DNA of 35,030 nucleotides from Veillonella sp. R32 (GCF_010093125.1 NZ_NMZQ01000009.1:1-35030), one strand, 5' to 3'. Positions 1 through 10,323 are shown, counted from the first letter of the stretch. The notes: generated by a model from the letters alone, not told the origin. Translations and numbers: made by a program.

Positions 1-32
1 CAAAATATTTTATACTATCTAATCAATCCCGA

Positions 33-133
33 CCTATCAAAACGTGATTAATGTAGGTCTATCAAAATATACTTAATATAAGTCTATAAAAAACGACATT
101 AACCGATGTCTATCAAAACACAATATGCTTATC
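33..133. repeat. Degenerate 25-bp tandem repeat, about four units
   Basis: Units start at 33, 58, 83 and 109, giving spacings of 25, 25 and 26 bp. Each opens with a close match to TCTATCAAAA, and the first three have a TTAA core about 15 bases later. The fourth unit decays after its first ten bases. The spacing is seen directly; function is unknown. It could be a protein-binding array, a bent A-tract region or a remnant. Confidence 0.5.
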
Positions 134-279
134 AAGCCGCAATACATAGAATATGGCGGTTACCTTCTTAGTTCTTCTTCATTGTAATACTTGAAGTAAG
201 CTTTAAGTCAAGACCTTTAGTTACTTTTGTCAAATCTCACAAAGAATCCCTAGGTAAACGATAAAACAAAATGCTCTAT

Positions 280-310
280 TTGATGTATACCTATCATACA
301 GTAGTATAAT
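280..310 (+). promoter_or_regulatory. MerR-type promoter with 19-bp spacer and internal dyad
   Basis: The -35 TTGATG lies at 280-285 and the -10 TATAAT at 305-310, separated by 19 bp. Ordinary sigma-70-type promoters have about 17 bp; an over-long 19-bp spacer is the hallmark of promoters that MerR-family activators untwist. The inverted repeat TGTAT-N7-ATACA (284-300) lies inside the spacer, where MerR operators sit. The regulator gene starts 62 bases after the -10, so autoregulation is the simplest reading. Confidence 0.65.
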
Positions 311-371
311 TGTAGTATTATATTTATAACAAGTGATAAAAGTTGTCAAAATAAAAGCATGGGAGCGGGAT

Positions 372-1217
372 ATGGAAAAATTAATTTCAATTAGTGAAAT
401 GGCAAAATTACATGGTATGAGCCGTCAAACTTTAATTCATTATGACAAAATTGGTCTATTCAAACCAATGTATACTAATAAACGAGGTTTTCGTTATTAT
501 AGCAAGCGACAAATTCCTTTTATGCGCAAGATTGGCTTCTTAAAAAACCTAGGCATTAGCTTAAAGGATATTGCCGAATGCGTACATGATAATAAATTAG
601 ATAATACGATTGCCTTATTGCAAAATCATCGCGCTACTGTACAAGCTGAAATTGAACGCTTATCCATTATCGAAAAACGTGTAAGCCAACAAATTCAATT
701 ACTTGAAGATGCGCGTGAAGTAACGGCTCAACCAGTACACACGCCATTTATCACCAAACGAAGTGAACGGCAAATTATTTATAAAGAGTATATTGAACCC
801 ATTAACCGTGAAAATCTAAGTCTTACCTTGGTTAATCTATGGCATGAATTATTTAAAGGGCAACTCTTACCTTCAGCGGGTTTTGGTTCTTTCTTTCCTA
901 AAGACAGCGTTATAAACGGACAACCATTAAAAGGTGCGGGTAGTTGTATTTTTGTTCCCCTTATGGATTTACCAGGGCTTCATACGGCTACCTTACCCGC
1001 CGGTTTATATGCTTGTCTTTATAAATATGGTATGCCTTACGACACGAAACATATTGAAGAATTATATAGCTGGCTTGATGCAGAAGGCTATGAATTAGCT
1101 GGCGATATCATCGATACTTGTTTATTAGATACGACCTTATACACTAATGATCAAGAAGTCGATTTGTGCTTATTAGAAATGCCCATTCGCAAAAAAGACT
1201 CTACCGCAAACCTATAA
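372..1217 (+). CDS. MerR-family transcriptional regulator with GyrI/BmrR-like effector domain
   Basis: A 281-residue DNA-binding regulator. The N-terminus (about residues 5-75) is a MerR winged helix-turn-helix: an ISEMAKLHGMSRQTL helix-turn-helix start, then the typical HYDKIGLF and RYYSKRQI elements. A dimerising helix follows at about 80-120. The C-terminal half (about 145-275) resembles the GyrI-like/BmrR effector-binding fold, with LPAGLYACLYKYG followed by a helix and a closing CLLEMPI strand. That suggests sensing of a small, perhaps lipophilic or cationic, molecule. The ATG at 372 was chosen over an in-frame GTG at 333 because a GGAGCGGG stretch lies just upstream and the protein then begins as MEKLISISEMA. 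The gene stands alone, facing metY. Its own promoter has MerR-operator geometry; other targets are not visible. Confidence 0.85.
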   Translation: MEKLISISEMAKLHGMSRQTLIHYDKIGLFKPMYTNKRGFRYYSKRQIPFMRKIGFLKNLGISLKDIAECVHDNKLDNTIALLQNHRATVQAEIERLSIIEKRVSQQIQLLEDAREVTAQPVHTPFITKRSERQIIYKEYIEPINRENLSLTLVNLWHELFKGQLLPSAGFGSFFPKDSVINGQPLKGAGSCIFVPLMDLPGLHTATLPAGLYACLYKYGMPYDTKHIEELYSWLDAEGYELAGDIIDTCLLDTTLYTNDQEVDLCLLEMPIRKKDSTANL

Positions 1218-1238
1218 GCTAATACAGTAAAACATACC

Positions 1239-1292
1239 AAAAGGCTGTAACCTATAACGGATTTTAATCCGCCCTAAGGTTACAGCCTTTTT
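1239..1292 (+). terminator. Rho-independent terminator of the MerR gene
   Basis: The arms AAGGCTGTAACC and GGTTACAGCCTT form a long stem followed by a run of five T, 21 bases after the stop codon. Confidence 0.85.
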
Positions 1293-1444
1293 CATACCTA
1301 TGTTAATAGGCGCTGTTAGCTATGAACCTTTAGAAGGCTATTCATCAGTCCTTACCTAACAGGCACCTATTTACATCAACTATATGCTATTAATACCACC
1401 AATACTCTGTATAGGCATATGGATTTTTAATAGTTGTGATTTGT

Positions 1445-2722
1445 TTATACGTGTTCCAAAGCTTGTGCCAAGTCATCGATTAAGTCCTCCACATTTTCAA
1501 TCCCTACGGAGATACGAATCATATCTGGTGTTACACCCGCTGCTTTTTGTTCTTCTTCATTAAGCTGTGCATGGGTTGTGCTGGATGGGTGAATGACTAA
1601 GGATTTAGCATCCCCTACATTAGCAAGGTTGGAGAAAATTTGAAGTTCATCAACAAATTTAATACCTTCAGCTTTACCACCTTTAATACCAAAGGTGAAA
1701 ATAGAGCCAACCCCTTTTGGATAATATTTATCAGCTAACGCTTTATATTTGCTATCTTTTAATTCTGGATAGTTAACCCAAGCTACTTTAGGATGATTTA
1801 CTAAGAAATCAATGATTTTACGCGTATTTTCTACATGACGTTCTACACGCAAGGATAACGTTTCAATTCCTTGGAGAATTAACCAAGCAGCTAATGGTGT
1901 TAAAGCAGCTCCTGTATCACGAAGCAACTGAGCACGTACTTTTACTGTAAATGGAATTGGTAAATCTGCATATACAAGACCATTATAGTGAATATCACCA
2001 GCTACAAAATCAGGGTAACGACCACTTGCTTTATAATCAAATTTGCCACTTTCTACGATAACCCCAGCAATTGTAGTACCATGACCACCTAAGAATTTAG
2101 TAGCCGAGTGAACAACTACGTCAGCACCATGTTCGATTGGGCGAATGAGGTATGGTGTACCAAAGGTGTTATCTACGATAAGGATAATGCCATGTTTATG
2201 AGCAATATCAGCTACAGCTTGAATATCAATCAAGTTAATATTTGGGTTACCAATGGATTCAATATAAATAGCTTTCGTTTTATCATCGATAGCCGCTTCA
2301 TACGCTGCCAAATCATCAGGATCAACAAATTTAGTAGTAATACCAAAACGTGGTAGTGTAGAGCTAAATAAATTGTATGTACCGCCATATAATGTGGAAG
2401 CAGCAATAATATTATCGCCAGCACCAGCTACGTTTTCAATCGCATAGGTAATAGCTGCTGAACCAGAACCAACGGATAAAGCACCGGCCCCACCTTCTAA
2501 AGCAGCTACACGCTTTTCAAGCACATCATTGGTTGGTGTGCCAAGGCGGGAATAAATAGCACCTGGGTCACGAAGAGCAAAGCGGTCAGCTGCTTGCTGT
2601 GCATCTTTAAATACATAACTAGTAGTTTGGTGAATTGGCACCGCACGGGCCCCTGTTTCGTCGATTACTTGACCTTCATGTAATTGAATTGTTTCGAATT
2701 TGTACTGTTTGTTGTTGCTCAT
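1445..2722 (-). CDS. metY: O-acetylhomoserine sulfhydrylase (aminocarboxypropyltransferase)
   Basis: A cytoplasmic PLP enzyme of the Cys/Met metabolism family that makes homocysteine from O-acetylhomoserine and sulfide (direct sulfhydrylation). At 425 residues it has the usual MetY length. The PLP-binding lysine is about K209 in [12 protein letters not shown]; the phosphate-binding region SVGSGSAAI and the cofactor-contacting [10 protein letters not shown] are also visible. The ATG at 2722 is chosen because AAAGGAGAG lies about 8 bases upstream; an upstream in-frame codon at 2758 would add a basic, non-family leader. It lies 126 bp downstream of metA on the same strand. No strong terminator was seen between them, so cotranscription from the metA T-box promoter is likely but unproven. 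The acetyl-type MetA matches the substrate this enzyme needs. Confidence 0.93.
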   Translation of the reverse strand: MSNNKQYKFETIQLHEGQVIDETGARAVPIHQTTSYVFKDAQQAADRFALRDPGAIYSRLGTPTNDVLEKRVAALEGGAGALSVGSGSAAITYAIENVAGAGDNIIAASTLYGGTYNLFSSTLPRFGITTKFVDPDDLAAYEAAIDDKTKAIYIESIGNPNINLIDIQAVADIAHKHGIILIVDNTFGTPYLIRPIEHGADVVVHSATKFLGGHGTTIAGVIVESGKFDYKASGRYPDFVAGDIHYNGLVYADLPIPFTVKVRAQLLRDTGAALTPLAAWLILQGIETLSLRVERHVENTRKIIDFLVNHPKVAWVNYPELKDSKYKALADKYYPKGVGSIFTFGIKGGKAEGIKFVDELQIFSNLANVGDAKSLVIHPSSTTHAQLNEEEQKAAGVTPDMIRISVGIENVEDLIDDLAQALEHV

Positions 2723-2848
2723 AATAAAATCTCTCCTTTTTCTCCGTCGGTTTCTCACGCCGACAATACCTAATCTCTCAATTTACACGGTGTATCTCTC
2801 CAGCTACGCTATCATTGAAGATACTATATTTTAATTTTAAAAATTAAC

Positions 2849-3796
2849 TCAAGCACGATGAAGTCGTTTTTGCTTCATCTTTTTTATTTGCTCAATAATA
2901 TATGGTGTTTCTTGGTATACATAATAATTGAGCCAATTAGTAAATAACAGCGTTCCCGTTGATCGCCAACGCACGATAGGTGCTTTATTTGGATCATCCT
3001 GAGGATAATAATTTTCAGGAACCGCTATATCAAGGCCAAGACCAATATCACGTTCATACTCACGTTGCAAGGTATCTCTATCGTATTCAGAATGACCAAA
3101 AACAAAGATATGTTTATTGTCTAGACTTCGTACAATCGCAGCGCCTGCTTTTTCTGAAGCCGCTAATATTTCCAAGTCTTTATTGGCTTTAATTTTATCA
3201 ATAGGAACGGTGGTGTGCCGTGAATGAGGCATGTAGAATACTTCATCCATACCACGCAATAACATAGGCTGTGTATTTAACACTTCATTTTCAAAAACCC
3301 CAAATAGTTTTTCAGGTAATAATTCTTTATCGATGCCAAAGTGATAATATAAGCCCGCTTGTGCACCCCAACAAATGTACAAGGTTGAGTACACATGATC
3401 CTCACTCCACGCCATAATCTGAGTCAACTCTTGCCAATAATTCACTTCTTCAAATGGCATTAGTTCTATAGGCGCCCCTGTAATAATCATCCCATCAAAG
3501 TACTGATCTTTAATTTCATCAAAGGTTCGATAAAACGAACTTAGATGATCCTCTGAGGTATGTGCGGCTTTATGCGTTACCATATGTAGTAAGGTAATAT
3601 CAAGCTGCAATGGTGTATTACTTAAGGCTCTCAAGATTTGCGTTTCTGTAATTTCCTTTGTAGGCATCAGATTTACAATTAAAATCTGTAGTGGTCGAAT
3701 ATCTTGCGCTTCTGCTCTTACCGTGTCCATGACGAATATGTTTTCCTCCGCCAGTCTATCAATCGCTGGCAAATCTTTCACTACCGTTATGGGCAT
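2849..3796 (-). CDS. metA: Homoserine O-acetyltransferase (MetA family)
   Basis: This enzyme activates homoserine for methionine synthesis. The 315-residue protein aligns without gaps to the family's catalytic numbering: nucleophile C142 in YICWGAQAG, and H235 and E237 in [10 protein letters not shown]. Residue 111 is Glu ([12 protein letters not shown]). Published work on the family ties Glu111, as in Bacillus cereus, to acetyl-CoA use and Gly111, as in E. coli, to succinyl-CoA. It should therefore make O-acetylhomoserine, which matches the downstream metY. Databases often label such proteins succinyltransferase. A purine-rich GGGGGGAGG lies ahead of the ATG. About 160 nt separate the start codon from the terminator of the upstream methionine T-box leader, which probably controls it. 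Confidence 0.93.
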   Translation of the reverse strand: MPITVVKDLPAIDRLAEENIFVMDTVRAEAQDIRPLQILIVNLMPTKEITETQILRALSNTPLQLDITLLHMVTHKAAHTSEDHLSSFYRTFDEIKDQYFDGMIITGAPIELMPFEEVNYWQELTQIMAWSEDHVYSTLYICWGAQAGLYYHFGIDKELLPEKLFGVFENEVLNTQPMLLRGMDEVFYMPHSRHTTVPIDKIKANKDLEILAASEKAGAAIVRSLDNKHIFVFGHSEYDRDTLQREYERDIGLGLDIAVPENYYPQDDPNKAPIVRWRSTGTLLFTNWLNYYVYQETPYIIEQIKKMKQKRLHRA

Positions 3797-3957
3797 TTAC
3801 TATGTCGCCTCCCCCCTATACCTAAACTCTCTACTTTCTCAAACCCCTAATTGTCTCTCTCTTTTCTCAAGCATTTGTGTAAAACTCGTTATTAGCTTAG
3901 CTACTCCAAAAGGTCTCTCACCTCTTTTGTTTCGCTGTAATAAACAAATACAGGTAT
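3797..3957 (-). other. metA 5' untranslated segment after the T-box terminator
   Basis: About 160 bases between the leader terminator and the metA start codon. Apart from the purine-rich Shine-Dalgarno region next to the start, nothing recognisable was seen. Confidence 0.4.
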
Positions 3958-3997
3958 AAAAAAACATCCTCTATTCACAACTGTGAACAAGGACGTT
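3958..3997 (-). terminator. T-box attenuator terminator
   Basis: On the minus strand ACGTCCT-TG-TTCACA pairs with TGTGAA-TAG-AGGATGT, followed by a run of seven T. Its 5' arm overlaps the antiterminator of the T-box leader. Confidence 0.85.
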
Positions 3998-4270
3998 ATA
4001 AACGTGTTACCACCTTGATTTAGCTAGGCCTCACAGCCTAACCCTCAGCCAGTACGTCTTACGAATGAGTAAGATTATACTGTGGCATTATAACGGTTGC
4101 ATCCGCCGAGACTAAAGCTTACGCATTCCACCTCGGATACTCCAAGACCATTTTCCTCGCAGTCTTTTGCATCCCCTTCCACCTACCGGGACTCTCTGTG
4201 CCAACGCCATGCGAATACTTATCTCTTCATCGTCGATTCTGTATTTGTCTGTTATCGATGTTGTATCGAT
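3958..4270 (-). promoter_or_regulatory. T-box riboswitch leader, methionine specifier, upstream of metA
   Basis: A roughly 310-nt leader that reads tRNA charging. On the minus strand, stem I carries the AGAGAG element (complement at 4192-4197) and the GGTGGAAG apical element. The 3' side of the specifier loop reads GAAAATGGTCTTGGAG; the specifier is taken as ATG (complement at 4149-4151) because a purine and a pyrimidine-C follow, as in known T-boxes. The antiterminator is clear: CAAGG, a 7-base bulge TGGTAAC, ACGT, loop, ACGT, CCTTG (3988-4017). The CCTTG arm also belongs to the terminator hairpin, giving the expected mutually exclusive folds. Uncharged tRNA-Met should allow read-through into metA. 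A SAM riboswitch was considered and does not fit. Confidence 0.85.
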
Positions 4271-4276
4271 GTGATT

Positions 4277-4305
4277 ACTATACCAGTGGCAAGAAAAACT
4301 GTCAA
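4277..4305 (-). promoter_or_regulatory. Promoter of the metA T-box leader
   Basis: Minus strand: a perfect -35 TTGACA (4300-4305), 17-bp spacer, and -10 TATAGT (4277-4282). Transcription should start near 4270, just upstream of stem I of the T-box leader. Confidence 0.8.
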
Positions 4306-4519
4306 CACACTTTTTACACCAGTCTTCTGTAAATAGACATTGTCAGTCTACTACATATAAACAAATATGTATCAGCTATTAAACATATACAGCCTTTAAT
4401 CCTATATATAATCTAGGGTATTAATACGTAACAGCCTTCACATATCATCGCTCGTTATAGCCTAAAGCTATAACGAACTTCAAACAACAACTATAAACTT
4501 GTCCACTGTATACACAATA
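4306..4519. other. Intergenic region between the metA promoter and the atp terminator
   Basis: About 210 bp of AT-rich sequence with no gene seen. It contains a perfect 10-bp inverted repeat, TCGTTATAGC / GCTATAACGA (4452-4476, 5-base loop), without a T-run on either side, so it is not a standard terminator. Its role is unknown. Confidence 0.5.
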
Positions 4520-4568
4520 CAAAAAGACTGCCTAGCCCCTTTCACAAGGAATAGGGAGTAGACAGTCT
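4520..4568 (-). terminator. Terminator of the ATP synthase operon
   Basis: Minus strand: AGACTGTCTA pairs with TAGGCAGTCT, with further pairing inside, and ends in a run of five T. It lies directly after the atpC stop codon. Confidence 0.85.
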
Positions 4569-4574
4569 CTATCA

Positions 4575-4991
4575 TTAACCCATTTTCTTTTTAATGTCCA
4601 AACGCAGTAACGAACGTTTTAATGCTAATTGAGCTCGTTGAAAGTCTATATCAGCATTTTTACTCTGTAAACGTTCCTCGGCCCGCGTTTTCGCCCGTTG
4701 TGCTCGTTCCACATCAATTTGTTCAGGTAATTCACAATTTGGCGTAACAACGGTGACAACATTATCCTTAATTTCTAAGAAACCACCAAAGTTCGCTAAA
4801 AATGTTTTTTTACCATCCGCACTATCTAGGCGTAGCGGTGCAATTTCTAAAGCAGCTACTAAATTCGCATGACGTGGTAATATCCCTAAATCACCAATTT
4901 CTGTGCGGGCTACTACAAAGCTAACGTCACCGGAATAAACGGTCGCATCTGGGGTGATAATATTCAAATGCATAGTTTTACCACTACTCAT
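4575..4991 (-). CDS. atpC: F1Fo ATP synthase epsilon subunit
   Basis: Central-stalk subunit of F1 that couples rotation and restrains ATP hydrolysis. The 138-residue length is typical. The N-terminal beta-sandwich begins MHLNIITPDATVYSGDV and includes the family GDLGILPRHANLVAAL stretch; the C-terminal pair of helices (about residues 90-138) is rich in Arg, Lys and Ala. It is the last gene of the operon, 3 bp after atpD, and the terminator follows. The start at 4991 (MSSGKTMHL) has a GGGGG stretch upstream inside the end of atpD; the internal ATG at the seventh codon lacks one. Confidence 0.95.
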   Translation of the reverse strand: MSSGKTMHLNIITPDATVYSGDVSFVVARTEIGDLGILPRHANLVAALEIAPLRLDSADGKKTFLANFGGFLEIKDNVVTVVTPNCELPEQIDVERAQRAKTRAEERLQSKNADIDFQRAQLALKRSLLRLDIKKKMG

Positions 4992-4994
4992 GAA

Positions 4995-6419
<1,425 letters not shown>

Positions 6420-6449
6420 TTAAGAGGTCTCTCCTCCTTTGTCGTTACC

Positions 6450-7316
6450 CTATTGCAAGGCATTCGCGCCGCCCACAATTTCCGAAATTTCGTTTGTAAT
6501 GCCAGCTTGGCGTAATTTATTGTATTCCAAATTCAATGTACTAATTAATTCACCTGCATTATCGGTTGCGGACGTCATAGCCGTCATACGAGCACCAAGC
6601 TCACTAGCAGAAGCCTGCAATAATGCATTATACATAGTAATCTCTAAATATTTAGGTAACAATTGATCGTAAATGGCTTCTACATTTGGTTCGTAAATAT
6701 ATAAGTCATTTAACTCACCTTCTACATGACCTTCCATTTCAATAGGCAGTAATTTAAGACTTTGTACATTCTGTGTTAAGGAGTTAACAAAATGTGTGTA
6801 AATCAAAATTACTTCATCTACAGTGCCTTCTAAAAATAGCTTCGTTGCTTCTTGCACAATTTGACGTGCATGGCTATATTCAGGTTTATCGGAAAAGCCC
6901 ACATGAGAATGAGTCAACCCATAATGGTGGTATTGTAAATATTCCGTTGGTTTACGACCTACTGTAATCGTTTCAAACGTAGAAGCCTCTTTTGCTTCTG
7001 TTGCATGTCCGAAAAATTTAATTAAATTACTTGTATATGCACCGGCTAAGCCTTTATCAGCACCAATCAAAATGTAACATGTACGATTCACTTCGCGCAC
7101 ATTCATGAGTGGATAGGTAGCTAATTTTTCACTATCTAAGGTACTGGATACATTTTTAAGAATCTGGCCTAGTTTTTCTGCATATGGTTCTGTAGATTTG
7201 GCTTTGGTCTGTGCACGGCGCAATCGAGCAGACGCGACCATTTTCATGGCCTTCGTAATCTGCTGCGTATTAGACACACTTTTAATGCGCTTACGCAAAT
7301 CTTGTGCACTACTCAT
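6450..7316 (-). CDS. atpG: F1Fo ATP synthase gamma subunit
   Basis: Rotor shaft of F1, 288 residues, the usual length. The N-terminal helix begins SAQDLRKRIKSVSNTQQITKAMKMVA, which matches the family signature, and the C-terminal helix (ELISTLNLEYNKLRQAGITNEISEIVGGA) is also typical. Both helices form the coiled-coil shaft inside the alpha3-beta3 ring. The gene sits 3 bp after atpA. Confidence 0.97.
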   Translation of the reverse strand: MSSAQDLRKRIKSVSNTQQITKAMKMVASARLRRAQTKAKSTEPYAEKLGQILKNVSSTLDSEKLATYPLMNVREVNRTCYILIGADKGLAGAYTSNLIKFFGHATEAKEASTFETITVGRKPTEYLQYHHYGLTHSHVGFSDKPEYSHARQIVQEATKLFLEGTVDEVILIYTHFVNSLTQNVQSLKLLPIEMEGHVEGELNDLYIYEPNVEAIYDQLLPKYLEITMYNALLQASASELGARMTAMTSATDNAGELISTLNLEYNKLRQAGITNEISEIVGGANALQ

Positions 7317-7319
7317 CGC

Positions 7320-8855
7320 CTACGCCTCCTCGGTAATTAAGTGATGGGATTCGCCAAAAGCTGCAATGCATTCTTTAATGGCTTTTATTAACAATTCTTC
7401 GGTCGCCTCATCTAATTTCTTAGACGATGCAATATTAGTAAGAATTTCACTATAATTGCCATGTACATAGCGCAGTAATTCAGTCTGGAAGGCTGGTACA
7501 TCGGCTACTTCAATGGTAGCAAAGCAACCATTAATCCCTGCATACAAGCACACTACTTGCTCTTCTACCTTTAATGGCGAGTACTGTGGTTGTTTTAACA
7601 TTTCAGTTAAACGTTCACCACGATCAAGTTGTGCTTTCGTAGATTTATCAAGATCAGAACCAAACTGAGCAAAGGCTGCTAATTCACGATATTGTGCTAA
7701 GTCAAGACGTAATTTACCAGCTACTTGTTTCATCGCTTTAATCTGAGCACTACCACCTACACGAGATACGGATAAACCAACGTCAACGGCTGGTCGAATG
7801 CCCGAATAGAACATATCTGTGCCAAGGAAAATCTGACCGTCCGTAATGGAAATTACGTTCGTAGGAATATAGGCCGATACGTCACCAGCCTGTGTTTCAA
7901 TGATTGGTAACGCTGTAATCGAACCGCCACCTAATTCATCAGATAATTTAGCAGCTCGTTCTAATAAACGAGAATGTAAATAGAATACGTCACCAGGATA
8001 TGCTTCACGTCCTGGTGGACGACGAAGTAATAAACTCATGGCACGATACGCTGCTGCCTGTTTAGATAAGTCATCATATACACAAAGTACATGTTTCCCT
8101 TGGTACATGAAATGTTCACCCATAGCAACGCCTGCATATGGCGCAATGTATTGCATTGGTGCCCCTTCAGAGGCACCGGCAGATACGACAATGGTATAAT
8201 CCATAGCGCCTGCTTCTTGTAATTTCTGTACTACACGTGCTACGGTGGATTCTTTTTGACCAATAGCTACATAAATACAAATAACATCTTGTCCTTTTTG
8301 GTTCAAGATTGTATCAATAGCAATGGCCGATTTACCCGTACCACGGTCACCAATAATTAATTCACGCTGCCCACGACCGATTGGAACCATAGCATCAATA
8401 GCTTTTAAACCTGTTTGTAATGGTTCAAATACAGATTTACGGTCAGCAATCCCTGGTGCCGGATATTCAATAGGACGATGGCCTTCAGGCGTAATAGCCC
8501 CTTTACCATCAATTGGTTGCCCTAAGGCATTAACTACACGACCGATTAATTGTTCACCTACTGGTACCTGCATGATACGGCCAGTACGGCGTACTTGATC
8601 GCCTTCTTTAATTAAAAAATCATTACCTAGTAGTACAGCCCCTACATTGTCTAATTCTAAGTTCTGTACCATACCATATACACCATGAGGTAATTCTAAT
8701 AATTCACCTGCCATGGCCTTTTCAAGACCGTAAATATGTGCAATACCATCGCCTACTTCAAGCACAGTACCCACATCATCAACGTTAAGTTCCACATCGT
8801 AGTCCTGAATCTGCTGTTTAATTATGGCAGTAATTTCTTCAGGCTTCATTTTCAT
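7320..8855 (-). CDS. atpA: F1Fo ATP synthase alpha subunit
   Basis: Non-catalytic nucleotide-binding subunit of F1, 511 residues. The P-loop GDRGTGKS is at 169-176, and the family segment around [20 protein letters not shown] is present. The N-terminus ([20 protein letters not shown]) would bind the delta subunit at the top of the stator. Two in-frame ATGs (codons 1 and 3) are possible; the first is better placed behind GGGGTGA at the end of atpH. Gap to atpH is 2 bp. Confidence 0.98.
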   Translation of the reverse strand: MKMKPEEITAIIKQQIQDYDVELNVDDVGTVLEVGDGIAHIYGLEKAMAGELLELPHGVYGMVQNLELDNVGAVLLGNDFLIKEGDQVRRTGRIMQVPVGEQLIGRVVNALGQPIDGKGAITPEGHRPIEYPAPGIADRKSVFEPLQTGLKAIDAMVPIGRGQRELIIGDRGTGKSAIAIDTILNQKGQDVICIYVAIGQKESTVARVVQKLQEAGAMDYTIVVSAGASEGAPMQYIAPYAGVAMGEHFMYQGKHVLCVYDDLSKQAAAYRAMSLLLRRPPGREAYPGDVFYLHSRLLERAAKLSDELGGGSITALPIIETQAGDVSAYIPTNVISITDGQIFLGTDMFYSGIRPAVDVGLSVSRVGGSAQIKAMKQVAGKLRLDLAQYRELAAFAQFGSDLDKSTKAQLDRGERLTEMLKQPQYSPLKVEEQVVCLYAGINGCFATIEVADVPAFQTELLRYVHGNYSEILTNIASSKKLDEATEELLIKAIKECIAAFGESHHLITEEA

Positions 8856-8857
8856 AC

Positions 8858-9424
8858 TTAACCATTCACCCCAATCTCTGTTGTATCGGATTTAAGCAAA
8901 TGCTTTTTCAAATCATCCATGCGACGCAATACACTAGCATCGATACGTGTATCGCCAATTTGAATAATTAGTCCCCCAACAATCGTTGGATCTACTTTAA
9001 TGGTAAAAACATATTGCTTACCCGTAATTGCTTTTAATTTATCTGCCAATTGTGTATATACTTCTTCTGGCATAGCTTGACTCACTGTAACGGTGGCTGC
9101 AAATATACCACGAGCTTCCCGTGCCTTATTAATAAATTCTGCAATGGTAGCCTGAATATACCGTATACGCCCTCGTTTTACCATGATATACAAAGTATTT
9201 AGTGCCATTTTATGAATCGCTTGGCCAAAAATTTTGGTCAATATATCACATTTGGCTTGTGCTTCTAGGGCAGGGTACAACAACAATGTGCCTAGTCCAG
9301 GTTGCGTATCCATAACTTCTTTTACGTAGGAAAGATCCGTTTCCATTTGTTCAAGGATTTGCTGTTCCTGCGCCAATTCAAAGATAGCGGTACTGTATTT
9401 TTCTGTTACAATGTTTTCGCTCAT
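8858..9424 (-). CDS. atpH: F1Fo ATP synthase delta subunit
   Basis: Stator subunit joining the b subunits to the crown of alpha3-beta3. With the ATG at 9424 it is 188 residues and starts [18 protein letters not shown], matching the family. An in-frame GTG nine bases upstream would overlap the atpF stop; AGGGTGA at the end of atpF is well spaced for the ATG, so that start is preferred. The C-terminal strand [22 protein letters not shown] is the family's conserved segment. Confidence 0.95.
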   Translation of the reverse strand: MSENIVTEKYSTAIFELAQEQQILEQMETDLSYVKEVMDTQPGLGTLLLYPALEAQAKCDILTKIFGQAIHKMALNTLYIMVKRGRIRYIQATIAEFINKAREARGIFAATVTVSQAMPEEVYTQLADKLKAITGKQYVFTIKVDPTIVGGLIIQIGDTRIDASVLRRMDDLKKHLLKSDTTEIGVNG

Positions 9425-9429
9425 ACCAA

Positions 9430-9921
9430 TCACCCTAATGCTTTACTGTCAAGCTTAGCAATCGCTTCTTTTACAAGATCCACATTAGCTTGACTATCCA
9501 TATTTTTAGCCACAAGTTTGCCAGCAATAGCTACTGATAAGGTAACCATATCTTCACGCATTTTTTCTAATGCTTTGGCTTGTTCACGGGCAATTTCATT
9601 ACGAGCTTCTTCTTTTTCACGTACTAGCTGTTCTTTTAATTCCTTAATTTGAGCTTGCGTATTACGTTCTGCTAACTGAGCTGCTTTTTCAACAATCGCT
9701 TGTGCTTCTTTACGAGCATTTGCTAATTGCGCCTCATACTCTTTACGAGTTGCTTCGGCGGCATCTAAAGTAGCTTGCGCATTCGCTAAATCGCCTTCAA
9801 TTTTTTTACGGCGTGCTTCCATAACGCCCACTAAAGGTTTAAACGCAAATTTCGCTAAAATCGCCACTAAAATAAAGAAATTGATAAATTGAACCAGCAA
9901 TGTACCGTTTATTTCTACCAA
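9430..9921 (-). CDS. atpF: F1Fo ATP synthase b subunit
   Basis: Peripheral-stalk subunit, 163 residues. One N-terminal membrane helix (about residues 8-28, TLLVQFINFFILVAILAKF) is followed by a long charged Ala/Glu/Arg/Lys coiled coil. The start codon appears to be TTG at 9921: AGAGGGGG lies about 10 bases upstream, no in-frame ATG or GTG sits nearby, and the membrane helix requires a start here. A weak start codon could help set b-subunit stoichiometry, but that is inference. Confidence 0.95.
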   Translation of the reverse strand: MVEINGTLLVQFINFFILVAILAKFAFKPLVGVMEARRKKIEGDLANAQATLDAAEATRKEYEAQLANARKEAQAIVEKAAQLAERNTQAQIKELKEQLVREKEEARNEIAREQAKALEKMREDMVTLSVAIAGKLVAKNMDSQANVDLVKEAIAKLDSKALG

Positions 9922-9993
9922 CGGCGTAACCCCCTCTTAAACTTGGAATTATAACTTGCCTTGTTGTATTCGTTCAATTTAAAAATCATCTAA

Positions 9994-10251
9994 TTATAGT
10001 TTACCAATAACTACATCCGTGAATACAAGAACGATGGCAATAACTGTTGCAATAATTGGAATAGATTCAATCAAACCGATGGAAATAAATAAATTAGTCA
10101 TAATCTTACCAGCCATCTCAGGTTGACGAGTCATCCCTTCAAATGCTTTACGAACTGCCAAAGCATCACCGAATGCAGCTGCCAATGCGGCTAAACCAGC
10201 TACTAAACAAGCACTGAATACACTCACTGACAATAAGATTGCTTTTTCCAT
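9994..10251 (-). CDS. atpE: F1Fo ATP synthase c subunit (membrane rotor)
   Basis: Eighty-five-residue hairpin that forms the ion-driven ring. Two membrane helices (about 5-36 and 50-80) flank the conserved RQPE loop at 42-45. The ion-binding carboxylate is E62 followed by S63 (LIESIPII). Ser after this Glu is one of the Na+ ligands in Propionigenium and Ilyobacter rotors. Helix 1 has D29 (FGDAL) where Na+ rotors have Gln and many H+ rotors have Asn or Gly. Two facing carboxylates recall the Fusobacterium nucleatum two-carboxylate Na+ rotor. Coupling ion is inferred, not shown; the Tyr of Na+ rotors is replaced by Ile. Confidence 0.97.
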   Translation of the reverse strand: MEKAILLSVSVFSACLVAGLAALAAAFGDALAVRKAFEGMTRQPEMAGKIMTNLFISIGLIESIPIIATVIAIVLVFTDVVIGKL

Positions 10252-10323
10252 AATAAAATTCCTCCTAAAAATGTAATTAATACTATCTAATCTGAACGTA
10301 ATTAGATTGTAAAACTATGGTGA
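10252..10323 (-). other. atpB-atpE intercistronic region with hairpin
   Basis: The 72-bp gap holds the atpE ribosome binding site and an inverted repeat ATCTAAT / ATTAGAT (10285-10307). It has no T-run. Such hairpins ahead of atpE could protect or process the mRNA and help raise c-subunit expression; this is inference. Confidence 0.4.

Larger units (their letters stand above)
1..371. other. AT-rich upstream region of the MerR gene
   Basis: No convincing gene was seen here. The left part holds degenerate 25-bp repeats (33 to about 133) and the right part holds the MerR-type promoter (280-310); both are listed separately. A GTG codon at 333 is in frame with the MerR gene but has no ribosome binding site, so it is not taken as the start. 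Confidence 0.6.

Noticed and set aside
2849-3796. metA as homoserine O-succinyltransferase
   Set aside because: Residue 111 is Glu rather than Gly, and an O-acetylhomoserine-using MetY follows, so acetyltransferase is favoured.
3958-4270. SAM riboswitch upstream of metA
   Set aside because: The antiterminator with its TGGTAAC bulge and the AGAGAG stem I element identify a T-box.
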